DNA of 64,000 bases, from positions 1 to 64,000 of the forward strand of contig NZ_BCUX01000005.1 in NCBI RefSeq assembly GCF_001591445.1. Direction: 5' to 3'. Shown one piece after another: positions 17,296-26,213 of this stretch. The DNA comes from Neobacillus drentensis NBRC 102427 (GTDB taxonomy: Bacteria; Bacillota; Bacilli; Bacillales; Cytobacillaceae). The notes beneath the pieces were generated by a model. The model did not search any database and was not told the DNA's origin. It worked only from the letters and a program-made list of their open reading frames with translations. The number at the start of each line of letters is the position of its first letter. Position 1 is the first letter of the stretch. The translations under genes were made by a program, and so were the position numbers.

Positions 17296-19245
17296 TTACT
17301 TTTTTTCTATCACTTTATCACCTTTAGGCCCCAAATACTCATAATCATTTGGATTAATTGGTGTATATCCTTCTGGCTTATAAAACCGCAGCAGGTCTTT
17401 GTAAACAATTTCATCAGACATGTTTAATTCAGTATTAACCTTGGTATCAACATCTTTACATGCAGTACTGTCTTCTAATAATAGTCCAGTTTCAGATGCA
17501 TAACATTTTTCATTAATCTGGATAACATCTGAGGTTACAAAGTCACCGTTTCTGAATAATGCCCAATTACGGTGTTGTTTTGAAAGTAAATCAGAACCAA
17601 ATTCCATATAATCCTTCGTATCAATACCCAATAAATGAAGAATGGTTGGACGGACATCTACTTCCCCGCCAACTTGGTGGTGAACTCCACCCTTTACACC
17701 AGGGACGTGAATAAATAATGGTACACGTTGTAATTTAGCATTGATTGCAGGAGTAATTTCATCGACACCCAAAACCTTTGCCATTGCATCATTATGGTTT
17801 TCAGAAATACCGTAATGGTCACCATACATAACAATGATTGTATTATCATACATACCGTTTGCTTTTAAGTCATTAAAGAATTGCTCAAATGCCTGATCCA
17901 TATAGTTTGAGGATTGGAAATATTGGTTTACAACGGTATCCCCATAATCCCCAGCAGGGAAATTGGTATCTTCCGGATCCATTTCAAATGGGAAATGATT
18001 AGATAATGAAATGAACTTTGTATAGAACGGCTGCTTTAAGCTTTCAAGCAGTGGTATAGATTCTTTAAAGAAAGGTTTATCTTTCATTCCATAGTTTTTT
18101 GTATTTTCATCAGACATGCTGTAGTACTCAGCATCAAAGAATTGATCGTATCCAAATGCTTTATAAATTACGTTTCGGTTCCAGAAGGTTTTATAGTTTC
18201 CGTGTAACACTGCCGAACTATATCCCTGGCCTTTTAGAATAGAAGGCATAGCTTGATAGGTGTTCTGGGCTTTGTTAACAAATACAGCACCTTGTGCCAT
18301 AGGATATAATGAATTTTCCATCAGGAATTCGGCATCCGATGTTTTCCCTTGACCTGTTTGATGATAGAAATTATCAAAATAGAAGGTATTTTTATCATGT
18401 GCCAGAGAATTCAAAAATGGCGTGACTTCTTGTCCGTTAGGCATTTTATAATCAATCATAAAGCTTTGAAAAGATTCCATTGAAATATAGACGACATTCA
18501 TACCCTTAGCTTTCCCGAAATACTTCGGATTAGGTGCGGCATAGTTTGCTTTTCGGTAGTTTTCAACATCTGTAATATCGCTGCTATCAGCCAACGCACG
18601 CTGACTTGATGATTTAATATTTTGGATAACATCATAAATGGTAAAGTTGTATGCACCAAGGTACTTTACTAAATAATTTCGGTCAAAAGAACGTGACAGC
18701 AACTGTGGACGATCTTTCTCAGCTAAACCTAAATTAAATAGAAAAGTAGTGATTGAAAATAATAGGACGATTTTATAGGTTTTTCTGCTCGTTACCGTAA
18801 CTTTCTTGAAAACTGTTAGTGCTAATGCAATCAAGATGAACATATCGGTAAAATAAAAAATATCAAATGGTGACATTAATGACAGTGCACTGTCCCCTAG
18901 CTGTCCGGCATTCGTTTTGGTTTGCATTAACACTGGCACTGTAATGAAATCATTAAAGAAACGATAATAGGCAATATTCGCGTACAATAAGAATGATAAC
19001 AAGAAATTAATAAAAATCATGATCATCTTCGAGCGTTTCTTAAAAAGCAGTGCTAGACCAAAGAAGAAGAGCGCTGAACTTAATGGATTAATCAAAAGCA
19101 AAAACTTTTGCAGGTTATTTTCAATACCTAAGTTAAATTCAATTTGATATGCAGCATAGGTCTTGATCCAAAATAAAAATACAGCCGCTGCAAAGAATGT
19201 AATATGACTATTTTTTAATATTTTAGGTAGTCTAATTTTATTCAT
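17296..19245 (-). CDS. ltaS: Lipoteichoic acid synthase (LtaS family)
   Basis: Polymerises glycerol phosphate from phosphatidylglycerol on the outer face of the membrane. About 649 residues: five TM helices in the first 210, then a signal-peptidase-like junction before an alkaline-phosphatase-fold sulfatase domain. The nucleophile Thr is in TGQGKTSDAEF (about residue 302). Further metal-site parts are MNVVYISMESFQSF, IIVMYGDHYG and LSNHFPFEM. The start at 19245 is chosen because GGGGAGAA precedes it; a GTG at 19266 lies across that site. Paralogues (YfnI, YqgS, YvgJ type) cannot be separated from LtaS by eye. Confidence 0.9.
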   Translation of the reverse strand: MNKIRLPKILKNSHITFFAAAVFLFWIKTYAAYQIEFNLGIENNLQKFLLLINPLSSALFFFGLALLFKKRSKMIMIFINFLLSFLLYANIAYYRFFNDFITVPVLMQTKTNAGQLGDSALSLMSPFDIFYFTDMFILIALALTVFKKVTVTSRKTYKIVLLFSITTFLFNLGLAEKDRPQLLSRSFDRNYLVKYLGAYNFTIYDVIQNIKSSSQRALADSSDITDVENYRKANYAAPNPKYFGKAKGMNVVYISMESFQSFMIDYKMPNGQEVTPFLNSLAHDKNTFYFDNFYHQTGQGKTSDAEFLMENSLYPMAQGAVFVNKAQNTYQAMPSILKGQGYSSAVLHGNYKTFWNRNVIYKAFGYDQFFDAEYYSMSDENTKNYGMKDKPFFKESIPLLESLKQPFYTKFISLSNHFPFEMDPEDTNFPAGDYGDTVVNQYFQSSNYMDQAFEQFFNDLKANGMYDNTIIVMYGDHYGISENHNDAMAKVLGVDEITPAINAKLQRVPLFIHVPGVKGGVHHQVGGEVDVRPTILHLLGIDTKDYMEFGSDLLSKQHRNWALFRNGDFVTSDVIQINEKCYASETGLLLEDSTACKDVDTKVNTELNMSDEIVYKDLLRFYKPEGYTPINPNDYEYLGPKGDKVIEKK

Positions 19246-19701
19246 TTTAAAAAATTCTCCCCTCACTTACCAATTAAGCTTCGGTAAACGAACCTCAATT
19301 ACTATACCACATTTCTAATAAAAATAAAAACATATATCATGCTGTTTTTATCTCCTCTTTCCAACAAAAATCTACACGGATTATCTTTTTCGACAAACAC
19401 ATTCATCACTGTAAATTGATTGGTCATTTCATATTTATCATATTTTATTTTTATGTCAGTTATCAGTTGGACATGACTGATTTCAATCTTCCATAATGTA
19501 AGACGAAATAAATGATATTTAGTTTCATTTTTTTCATAAGACTTCATTTCAACCTATCATAAACCTGAATGGTTTAGGGAGCAATATGAATATAGACTTA
19601 TCTTTAGCAGCTATAAGCTGAACGATTTTCGTGAATGAACTCATCTAACATTGGTTAGCATAAACAAAAGGAAAGCAGAAAAATTTAAAAAGGAGAACAT
19701 T
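19246..19701. other. Gene-poor intergenic stretch
   Basis: About 455 bp, strongly A+T-rich. An 81-codon open frame on the minus strand (19302-19547) has no convincing ribosome-binding site and biased, low-complexity residues, so it is not called. Short inverted repeats around 19605-19618 are the only structure noticed. Confidence 0.5.
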
Positions 19702-19884
19702 ATGCCCAGAATTAGGCCTGAATTCACAAAAAGTCCGTATTTTGTTGATGAACCGGGAAATTGGCACTTAAAGCCTGGTGCTCCGAACGATCTCCAGGTT
19801 GAGCTAGATAATTATCTGAATAGCTTAGGAGATATTGACGAGCCAGGAACTATCAATGGTATACATATCGACTATCCCTATTAA
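19702..19884 (+). CDS. Small conserved-looking hypothetical protein (60 aa)
   Basis: Starts MPRIRPEFTKSPYFVDEPGN, is rich in Pro, Asp and Gly and ends GIHIDYPY; no membrane segment. The start is fixed by AAAGGAGAACATT directly upstream, which overrules a longer frame from 19651. Function unknown. Being next to sspH suggests, only weakly, a sporulation-related role. Confidence 0.65.
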   Translation: MPRIRPEFTKSPYFVDEPGNWHLKPGAPNDLQVELDNYLNSLGDIDEPGTINGIHIDYPY

Positions 19885-19985
19885 AGTATAAAGCCTGCTA
19901 TATAATAGAAGAAAGCGATTGCGATTGGATTTGAATGGAATGAAATGATGTTAAATAAATGACTATTTCTATAGGAGTGAATGTA

Positions 19986-20165
19986 ATGAATATTAACCGA
20001 GTAAAACAAATTCTATCATCATCTGCAGATATTGAAGTCAAATATAATGGTGCATCTGTATGGATTGATCAATTAAATGAAGAGGGACATACAGCAACAG
20101 TACATTTACGCGGCCCTTTGGAAGAACGCTCCGTAGTAGATATTGGAGAACTTATCGAAGACTAA
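19986..20165 (+). CDS. sspH: H-type small acid-soluble spore protein
   Basis: A 59-residue protein beginning MNINRVKQILSSSADIEVKY and continuing NGASVWIDQL, then VHLRGPLEERSVVDIGELIE. This matches the SspH family (minor SASP of the spore core), including length and the N-terminal MNIxRxxxI pattern. Start chosen at 19986 after AGGAGTGAATGTA; the frame is open upstream but the extra residues do not belong to the family. Expected to be made in the forespore late in sporulation. A forespore promoter could not be assigned with confidence. Confidence 0.88.
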   Translation: MNINRVKQILSSSADIEVKYNGASVWIDQLNEEGHTATVHLRGPLEERSVVDIGELIED

Positions 20166-20172
20166 TTTATTC

Positions 20173-20201
20173 AGACCATCTTTTCAAAGAAAAGATGGTC
20201 T
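20173..20201. terminator. Bidirectional terminator
   Basis: Perfect 12-bp stem AGACCATCTTTT (20173-20184) with AAAAGATGGTCT (20190-20201), between convergent sspH and the acyl-CoA dehydrogenase-like gene. Confidence 0.85.
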
Positions 20202-20207
20202 ATTATA

Positions 20208-21356
20208 TTAATGGTTTAAAATACTATTCTTAGCTAATAATTGGATCGTCATATCATCCATTGGTGGATTATGCAGGCCAGCTCTTACATCTCGATAATA
20301 TCGTTGTAACGGATTTTTCATAGAAAGACTTTTTGCACCCACAATTCTCATTGCCAAATCAACAACCTCGATTGCCATATTCGTAACAGATAATTTGGCA
20401 GCTCCTAAAGCTGCTCCCATCTTTTCCCGACCATCATCGTTTGTAAGGTCCCATTGTCTTGCAACTCCATATAAGATGTATTCGGACTGCATTAATTTTA
20501 ACTCAACTTCACCAAGTTTTTGCTGAACATTTGGTAAATCGATGATTGGTCCGACAATACTATTCGGTGAATAGTCCTTAGCGAATTGAATCGCATATCT
20601 TTGCGCTGCTTTTGCTATACCAAGATAACATGCTGGTATATGGAGGAGCCAGCCATTTGCCCTTTTTGCGTTGGAACTAAACTCCTCGACTAGATATTCA
20701 CTTTCTACTAAACAATTATCCAAAATTAAGTCATGACTCCCTGTTCCTTTTAATGCGATACTATCCCAGGTTTCCTCAATATTCAATCCATTTGTTGATC
20801 GTGGAATAAGAAAATTGGCGACATCATTTGTCTCTTTGATTGTTGCACTAACAATAAAGAAATCTAGGACGGGGGACATTGTCGTAAATGTTTTCCTTCC
20901 ATTAATAACCCAGCCATTCTTTACTTTTTCAGCCGTTGTTTCTGGTCTGCCGCCTCGCGTTGGACTACCTGTCTTTGGTTCACTTTGAGCACTATTGATT
21001 AGTGCACCATTTTTCACTTGTTCACAAAGATATCTAAAGATTGACTCCTTCCATGAGTTTTTTTCATGTAAATTCATGATTATCCCCATATGCCAGCCAA
21101 CGGAAAGAGCGGTTGCTCCGTCACCTTCCGCCATCGTTTCTTGAAGTCGAATTAACTCATAGAGTGAGATCTCCTTCCCCCCATACATAGATGGAACAGT
21201 TAAAGTCGTGTATCCTGTATTTTTTAGGTCCTGGATATTTGCAAACGGAAAACTGCCTTCTATGTCAACCTGATGTGCTCGTACGAGGAAATCTTTTGCA
21301 AGCTTTCTCATAAGATCTAATCGTTCATCCAATGTATCTAGTTCTTGAAAGTTCAT
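20208..21356 (-). CDS. Acyl-CoA dehydrogenase-family flavoprotein
   Basis: A 382-residue member of the acyl-CoA dehydrogenase superfamily: alpha N-domain with VPSMYGGKEISLYELIRLQE, central beta-domain with SAQSEPKTGSPTRGGRPETT, GWVINGRKTFTTMSPV and IALKGTGSHDLILDNCLV, then the C-terminal helical domain (RIVGAKSLSMKNPLQRYYRD). The replacement of the usual catalytic Glu region, and the SEPKTGSPTRGG pattern, resemble the DszC/DnmZ-like monooxygenase branch as much as true dehydrogenases. The substrate is therefore open. Start at 21356 follows TTGGAGATGAAA. A reading from 21431 would overlap the next gene. Confidence 0.82.
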   Translation of the reverse strand: MNFQELDTLDERLDLMRKLAKDFLVRAHQVDIEGSFPFANIQDLKNTGYTTLTVPSMYGGKEISLYELIRLQETMAEGDGATALSVGWHMGIIMNLHEKNSWKESIFRYLCEQVKNGALINSAQSEPKTGSPTRGGRPETTAEKVKNGWVINGRKTFTTMSPVLDFFIVSATIKETNDVANFLIPRSTNGLNIEETWDSIALKGTGSHDLILDNCLVESEYLVEEFSSNAKRANGWLLHIPACYLGIAKAAQRYAIQFAKDYSPNSIVGPIIDLPNVQQKLGEVELKLMQSEYILYGVARQWDLTNDDGREKMGAALGAAKLSVTNMAIEVVDLAMRIVGAKSLSMKNPLQRYYRDVRAGLHNPPMDDMTIQLLAKNSILNH

Positions 21357-21390
21357 TTTCATCTCTCCAATCTCATTACTGGTGTGTATA

Positions 21391-22728
21391 CTACCCAATT
21401 GTGATTTTACCCTTAGGATATCGGAATGCATCAGGCTTTCTGCGTATAGTCACTGCATAAGCAATCGTTAATGGTCCTACCCTGCCAACAAACATGGTAA
21501 AAATAATTAATGCCTTGCCTACAGGTGATAATTCCGGTGTCAATCCCATCGAGAGCCCCACTGTAGCAAAGGCAGAAGTTACTTCAAATACGATTGTTAA
21601 AAAATCTTGCCCATGTTCAGAAATAGTTAAAATTAGTGTCATCAGCATAACTAAAAATAATCCACTAAATGTAACCGTTAACGCTTTATAAATGGTTTCA
21701 TATTCAATTCTCTGACGATAAAATATCACATCTTCTTTCCCGCGAATTTGCGACCAAACTGCACCAATGAGCGTTGTAAATGTAGTTGTTTTTATTCCGC
21801 CTCCCGTCGATCCGGGAGATGCTCCAACAAACATTAGCAGGACGATTAATAATAAAGATGATTGAGTCAGATCGGCAATATTTAACGTATTAGCACCTGC
21901 TGTTCTAGCTGTTACAGATTGAAATAATGACCCAAGTATTTTACCTAAAAACGATAAGGGTTTTAACGTTAAACTGTTGGAATATTCTTGCAGAAAAACA
22001 CCTGCAGTCCCAACTACAACTAATACAGTGCTTGTCATTAAGACAATCTTTGTATGTAGTGATAACCGTTTTGAAACACGATATTCAAATAGTTCATTCA
22101 TAACGATAAAGCCAATCCCACCTAATATAATTAATGCACTTACCGTTAGAGTAACAGTTGGATCGTCAACATAACTTGTTAAACTATGAAACTCACCCAT
22201 TAAGTCAAACCCGGCATTGTTAAAATTGGAAATCGAATGAAATATTCCATAATAAATTGCCTTCCCGATTGGCATATCAAATGAGAAACGAATAGATAAA
22301 AGCATGGCACCGACTAACTCAATTACGGCCGTAAAAATCAAAATTCGTCTTGTTAAGCGAACAATCCCCTCCATTGATAGATTATTTAGTGATTCTTGAA
22401 GTAAAATCCTTTCTTTTAAAGAAATTCTTTTCCCAACTAAGAAGGCAAAGAACGTAGCAAACGTCATAAATCCAAGGCCACCGACTTGAATCATGCATAA
22501 TATCGTTATTTGCCCGAACATCGTAAAAGTGGTGCCAGTATCGACGACAACCAAACCGGTTACGCATGTTGCTGAGGTGGCAGTAAACAGGGCATTTAAA
22601 AATGGCAAACCCTGCCCATTTGCAGTCGAAGCCGGCAAGGTTAGTAAAAAAGCCCCTATGACAATAATTAAACCAAAACCCAGAACTAGAATCTTCGGCG
22701 GATCAAGATATACCTTTTTACGCAGCAT
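21391..22728 (-). CDS. Ktr/Trk-type potassium uptake channel subunit (KtrB/KtrD)
   Basis: A 446-residue membrane protein with four M1-P-M2 repeats and the selectivity-filter glycines visible in TATSATCVTGLVVVDTGTTF, NFNNAGFDLMG, SVTARTAGANTLNIADL and TVGLSMGLTP. Transports K+ (with Na+) together with a cytosolic KtrA/KtrC RCK subunit, which is not encoded here; that is typical of Bacillus ktrD, whose partner KtrC is also elsewhere. The start at 22728 follows GGGAGAAAATT; six extra codons upstream contain the ribosome-binding site. The final GRVGPLTIAYAVTIRRKP is the usual C-terminus. Confidence 0.9.
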   Translation of the reverse strand: MLRKKVYLDPPKILVLGFGLIIVIGAFLLTLPASTANGQGLPFLNALFTATSATCVTGLVVVDTGTTFTMFGQITILCMIQVGGLGFMTFATFFAFLVGKRISLKERILLQESLNNLSMEGIVRLTRRILIFTAVIELVGAMLLSIRFSFDMPIGKAIYYGIFHSISNFNNAGFDLMGEFHSLTSYVDDPTVTLTVSALIILGGIGFIVMNELFEYRVSKRLSLHTKIVLMTSTVLVVVGTAGVFLQEYSNSLTLKPLSFLGKILGSLFQSVTARTAGANTLNIADLTQSSLLLIVLLMFVGASPGSTGGGIKTTTFTTLIGAVWSQIRGKEDVIFYRQRIEYETIYKALTVTFSGLFLVMLMTLILTISEHGQDFLTIVFEVTSAFATVGLSMGLTPELSPVGKALIIFTMFVGRVGPLTIAYAVTIRRKPDAFRYPKGKITIG

Positions 22729-22909
22729 AATTTTCTCCCTTTTCAAAATATGGTTATAGAAAGCAATTAATAATCATGTGAACCTCTGATTTTATTATTT
22801 TATTCCTAGTTTCACTATTTTAAATAATCGTAAATCAATAATACAGGAAAACTATACAATTTCGAATAATAAACCCCTTACAAAATTTATTATTAAAGTG
22901 TGTCAAATG

Positions 22910-22953
22910 TGTGTCATAACTCACTGTTCAACGCTCACATATTGTTCTATAAT
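22910..22953 (+). promoter_or_regulatory. FNR-like box and -10 box upstream of narK-PAS
   Basis: TGTGTCATAACTCACT (22910-22925) fits TGTGA-N6-TCACA with two mismatches. After 22 bases comes a consensus TATAAT (22948-22953). This puts the box centre near -42, the class II activator position of CRP/FNR proteins. A second GTGTGTCAAAT motif lies just upstream. The rest of the 326-bp region is A+T-rich without other features. Confidence 0.65.
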
Positions 22954-23055
22954 ACAAGAAGTAAATTTTTCCATGTTTTCGAACAAACTTTCTTAAGATA
23001 TAAAGTAGCAGTTTGAGGAATAATACAAGAATATGGGAATTAAAGGGGGATTTTT

Positions 23056-24552
23056 ATGAAGCAAGGAACTAAACAACTAATTGTACAAACTGGAAGCCTT
23101 GTAGCAGGTTTTATGGTTTGGGTACTAATATCATCACTTATGCCTTTTATTAAAGCAGATATAAATCTTACTTCTACTCAAATTGCCTGGGCAACGGCCG
23201 TCCCGGTAATCCTCGGATCCCTGCTCCGTGTTCCAATAGGTTACTGGACCAATCGCTATGGTGCTCGAACATTATTTACCATCAGCTTTATTGTACTGAT
23301 TATTCCAATTGCCTTGTTAAGCTATGCCAATTCACTGCTAACATTAATTTTGGGTGGATTTTTACTTGGGATTGGCGGCGCTGTTTTTTCCGTCGGTGTT
23401 ACTTCACTACCCAAATATTATGAAAAAACAAAGCATGGCTTTATTAACGGAATTTACGGTGCCGGTAATATCGGAACAGCGATAACATCCTTTTCCGCAC
23501 CAGTACTTGCTAATGCGTACGGATGGAGAACCACGATTAAAATATTCCTAATCGTTGTATTAATCTTTGCACTTTTAAACTTTATTTTTGGTGACAGAAA
23601 AGAACGAAAAGTTAACATTTCCTTAACAGACCAAATCAAAGAGGTATATAAAAATCCAAAACTATGGTTTCTAAGTTTATTTTATTTTATCACTTTCGGT
23701 TCCTTTGTCGCCTTCACTATTTATTTACCTTCATTTTTAGTTAATCACTTTGAATTAGACAAAGTGGATGCAGGACTTAGGACTGCCGGTTTTATAGCTT
23801 TGGCAACCTTTTTTCGACCGATAGGAGGATGGTTAGGCGATAAAATTAATCCTTTCCTTATTTTAATGGCAGTCTTCTTTAGCCTTACTTTTGCAGGATT
23901 TCTTTTATCATTTACTCCTTCTTTGCCGATTTATTCCTTTGGCTGCTTATTAGTTGCGTTCTTCGCGGGATTAGGAAATGGGGCAATCTTTAAGCTTGTT
24001 CCCTTATATTTTTCTAAGCAAGCGGGTATTGTGAATGGAATTGTTTCAGCTATGGGTGGGCTTGGTGGTTTTTTTCCGCCAATCATTCTCACCATTCTCT
24101 TTAATTGGACCGGTCATTATGCAATCGGGTTTATGTCCTTATCTGAATTTTCCTTAGCAAGTCTGGTTATTGTCGTATGGTTATATTATCAAGATAAGCT
24201 GGATATTTCAGCAAAGATTGTTAACCATGCGTTAGATGGCATTTGTGTAACAGATGTTCACGGTATAATTCAAAGCGTCAATCCCGCTTTCACAAAAATT
24301 ACTGGCTATAGTCAAACTGAGGTAATCGGTAAAACCCCAAGTGTTCTTCAATCCGGTGAACATGACAATGAATTTTACAACAAAATGTGGGATAGTTTAA
24401 AGTCAAGCGGAGTTTGGGAAGGGTATATTTGGAATAAGCGGAAAAACAATGATATATATAGAGAATGGCTAACCATCACAGCTATTAAAGACGATGCAGG
24501 TGAAATAAAAAACTTTGTTGGGATGTTTTATGAAGATAACAAAAAATCCTAG
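23056..24552 (+). CDS. NarK-type nitrate/nitrite transporter with C-terminal PAS domain
   Basis: A 498-residue fusion. Residues about 1-385 are a 12-TM MFS transporter of the nitrate/nitrite porter group (SLMPFIKADINLTSTQIAWATAV, split here; GIGGAVFSVGVTSLPKYY; GGWLGDKINPF). Residues about 390-498 form a cytoplasmic PAS domain: NHALDGICVTDVHGIIQSVN, KITGYSQTEVIGK, then VWEGYIWNKRK and the closing FVGMFYEDN. NarK proteins normally stop after the last helix. The PAS part resembles the two PAS domains of the histidine kinase at 28420-30576. RBS AAAGGGGGA; its own promoter carries an FNR-like box, and a terminator follows. It may couple transport to a small ligand or redox signal. Confidence 0.9.
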   Translation: MKQGTKQLIVQTGSLVAGFMVWVLISSLMPFIKADINLTSTQIAWATAVPVILGSLLRVPIGYWTNRYGARTLFTISFIVLIIPIALLSYANSLLTLILGGFLLGIGGAVFSVGVTSLPKYYEKTKHGFINGIYGAGNIGTAITSFSAPVLANAYGWRTTIKIFLIVVLIFALLNFIFGDRKERKVNISLTDQIKEVYKNPKLWFLSLFYFITFGSFVAFTIYLPSFLVNHFELDKVDAGLRTAGFIALATFFRPIGGWLGDKINPFLILMAVFFSLTFAGFLLSFTPSLPIYSFGCLLVAFFAGLGNGAIFKLVPLYFSKQAGIVNGIVSAMGGLGGFFPPIILTILFNWTGHYAIGFMSLSEFSLASLVIVVWLYYQDKLDISAKIVNHALDGICVTDVHGIIQSVNPAFTKITGYSQTEVIGKTPSVLQSGEHDNEFYNKMWDSLKSSGVWEGYIWNKRKNNDIYREWLTITAIKDDAGEIKNFVGMFYEDNKKS

Positions 24553-24566
24553 AAAAAGGCAGAACC

Positions 24567-24605
24567 AAAGGAGACCTTCCCCGTGGAAGTTCTCCTTTTT
24601 TTTTC
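24567..24605 (+). terminator. Terminator of narK-PAS
   Basis: AGGAGA-CTTCC pairs with GGAAG-TCTCCT around CCGT (about 24569-24595), followed by nine or more T. Confidence 0.85.
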
Positions 24606-24672
24606 ATAAAGTTGATCAAATTATTACAACTTTTTGTCGGCTTTTATGTGTTCACAGTTCGTTCACTATTTT

Positions 24673-24716
24673 TGTGACGTACGTCACAAAATTCATGTTC
24701 TCCTTTGGTTTATAGT
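24673..24716 (+). promoter_or_regulatory. Perfect FNR box and -10 box of narK
   Basis: TGTGACGTACGTCACA (24673-24688) is an exact TGTGA-N6-TCACA palindrome, extended to 20 bp by flanking TT/AA. The -10 box TATAGT (24711-24716) lies 22 bases downstream, the same spacing as in the first narK promoter. The centre is about -42 from the predicted start, as for class II activation by the oxygen sensor FNR. Confidence 0.82.
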
Positions 24717-24783
24717 AAAAACACAAACAAGAACACTAACTTTATTAAAATAAATTTGGAGAACAATTTAGGGGGAATACAAA

Positions 24784-26085
24784 ATGGCGCGAATTAATTA
24801 TTGGAATCCAGAAGACGAAAAATTCTGGAACGCAGAAGGAAAAAAGCATGCTCGACGAAATCTATGGATATCTGTCCCTTCTTTAATGATGGCATTTATC
24901 GTTTGGCAGATTTGGTCAGTCGTAGCTGTTAGACTTAACGACATCGGCTTCCATTTTACTGAAGAACAGCTCTTTACACTTGCCGCTATTCCAGGTCTTG
25001 TTGGTGCAACTCTTCGCTTTGTTTATACATTCGCAGTCGGCTCGATTGGAGGAAAAAACTGGACAGTTATTTCAACAGCAGTCTTGGCGATCCCAGCGAT
25101 TGGGATTGGATTTGCGGTCCAAAACCCGGAAACACCATTTTCAATTATGTTATTGCTTGCGGCCCTTTGTGGTCTTGGCGGCGGTAATTTCTCATCCTCT
25201 TCAGCAAATATTAGCTTCTTCTTTCCAAAAAAGGAAAAAGGAACAGCACTAGGTATTAATGGCGGTTTAGGAAACATGGGAGTATCTGTGGTGCAATTCG
25301 TTACACCATTAATTGTTACTTCAGGAACTTTTGCACTAGTTGGTGATAAGCAAGTTTTAGCAAATGGTCAAGAAGTTTGGTTACAGAACGCAGCATTTAT
25401 TTGGGTCATTCCAATAGTCATCTTAACGGTTCTAGCCATGTTCAAAATGGATAGTGTACCAGGGGCAAAGCAATCCGTTGCGGAACAGTTTGTGATTGTA
25501 AAACGAAAGCACACATGGATTATGACAGCCCTTTATGTCGCAACTTTTGGTTCATTCATCGGTTATTCTGCGGCATTTCCACTTTTATTAAGATCGCAAT
25601 TTCCTGAATATATTTCACTTGCCTTCCTTGGTGCATTAGTAGCTGCAGCAGCTAGACCTGTTGGCGGTTGGATGGCAGACAAACTGGGTGGTGCAAAGGT
25701 TACTGCATATGTCTTAGTCATTATGGGAATTGGGGCATCAGGAGTTATTTTCTTCCTAGATGGAAAACAATTTGCTGGATTCTTATTATCCTTCTTAATC
25801 CTATTTATTGCATCTGGTATTGGATCTGGCTCGACATTCCAAATGATCCCGAACCTTTTTATTCCAAAAGAAGCAGCACCCGTTATTGGATTTTCAGCTG
25901 CATTTGCAGCTTACGGTTCATTCTTTATTCCAAAGCTTTTCGGATGGTCTGTTAAAGCAACAGGTACTCCAGTTACTGCCTTTTATTTCTTTATCGGTTT
26001 TTATGTAGTTGCATTTGGGCTCAACTGGTATTTCTATCAAAGAAAAGCCACTGCATCAAAATCACTTACACAGCATGCCGGATAA
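24784..26085 (+). CDS. narK: Nitrate/nitrite transporter NarK
   Basis: A 433-residue, 12-TM MFS protein of the NNP family. Nitrate-signature-like segments are CGLGGGNFSSSSANISFFFP (about 130-149) and ASGIGSGSTFQMIPNLFIP (about 340-358), with LGINGGLGNMGVSVVQ between. It starts MARINYWNPEDEKFWNAEGK, an N-terminal extension typical of Bacillus NarK. Probably exports nitrite and/or imports nitrate during anaerobic growth. RBS TTAGGGGGAATACAAA. It has its own FNR-controlled promoter and a terminator, so it is a one-gene unit. No nitrate reductase genes are in this window. Confidence 0.92.
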   Translation: MARINYWNPEDEKFWNAEGKKHARRNLWISVPSLMMAFIVWQIWSVVAVRLNDIGFHFTEEQLFTLAAIPGLVGATLRFVYTFAVGSIGGKNWTVISTAVLAIPAIGIGFAVQNPETPFSIMLLLAALCGLGGGNFSSSSANISFFFPKKEKGTALGINGGLGNMGVSVVQFVTPLIVTSGTFALVGDKQVLANGQEVWLQNAAFIWVIPIVILTVLAMFKMDSVPGAKQSVAEQFVIVKRKHTWIMTALYVATFGSFIGYSAAFPLLLRSQFPEYISLAFLGALVAAAARPVGGWMADKLGGAKVTAYVLVIMGIGASGVIFFLDGKQFAGFLLSFLILFIASGIGSGSTFQMIPNLFIPKEAAPVIGFSAAFAAYGSFFIPKLFGWSVKATGTPVTAFYFFIGFYVVAFGLNWYFYQRKATASKSLTQHAG

Positions 26086-26100
26086 ATCCGGCTTGTTTTT
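26077..26100 (+). terminator. Terminator of narK
   Basis: GCCGGATAAATCCGGC (26077-26092) forms a 6-bp stem followed by TTGTTTTTTT. It overlaps the narK stop region. Confidence 0.85.
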
Positions 26101-26176
26101 TTATAGGCAGCTAATATTGTCTGCAACTTTTTGTTCCTAGGTCTCCGCTCCAATTAAAATTGTGTCACCAAAAAAA

Positions 26177-26205
26177 CAACGCAGTGATTAAGCTGCGTTG
26201 TTTAA
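26177..26205 (-). terminator. Terminator of the formate dehydrogenase gene
   Basis: CAACGCAG (26177-26184) pairs with CTGCGTTG (26193-26200), with A-rich flanks that give a T-run on the minus strand. Confidence 0.8.
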
Positions 26206-26213
26206 AAAATTCT

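Noticed and set aside
19302-19547. 81-codon open frame on the minus strand upstream of ltaS
   Set aside because: Weak ribosome-binding site, A+T-rich composition and no family resemblance.
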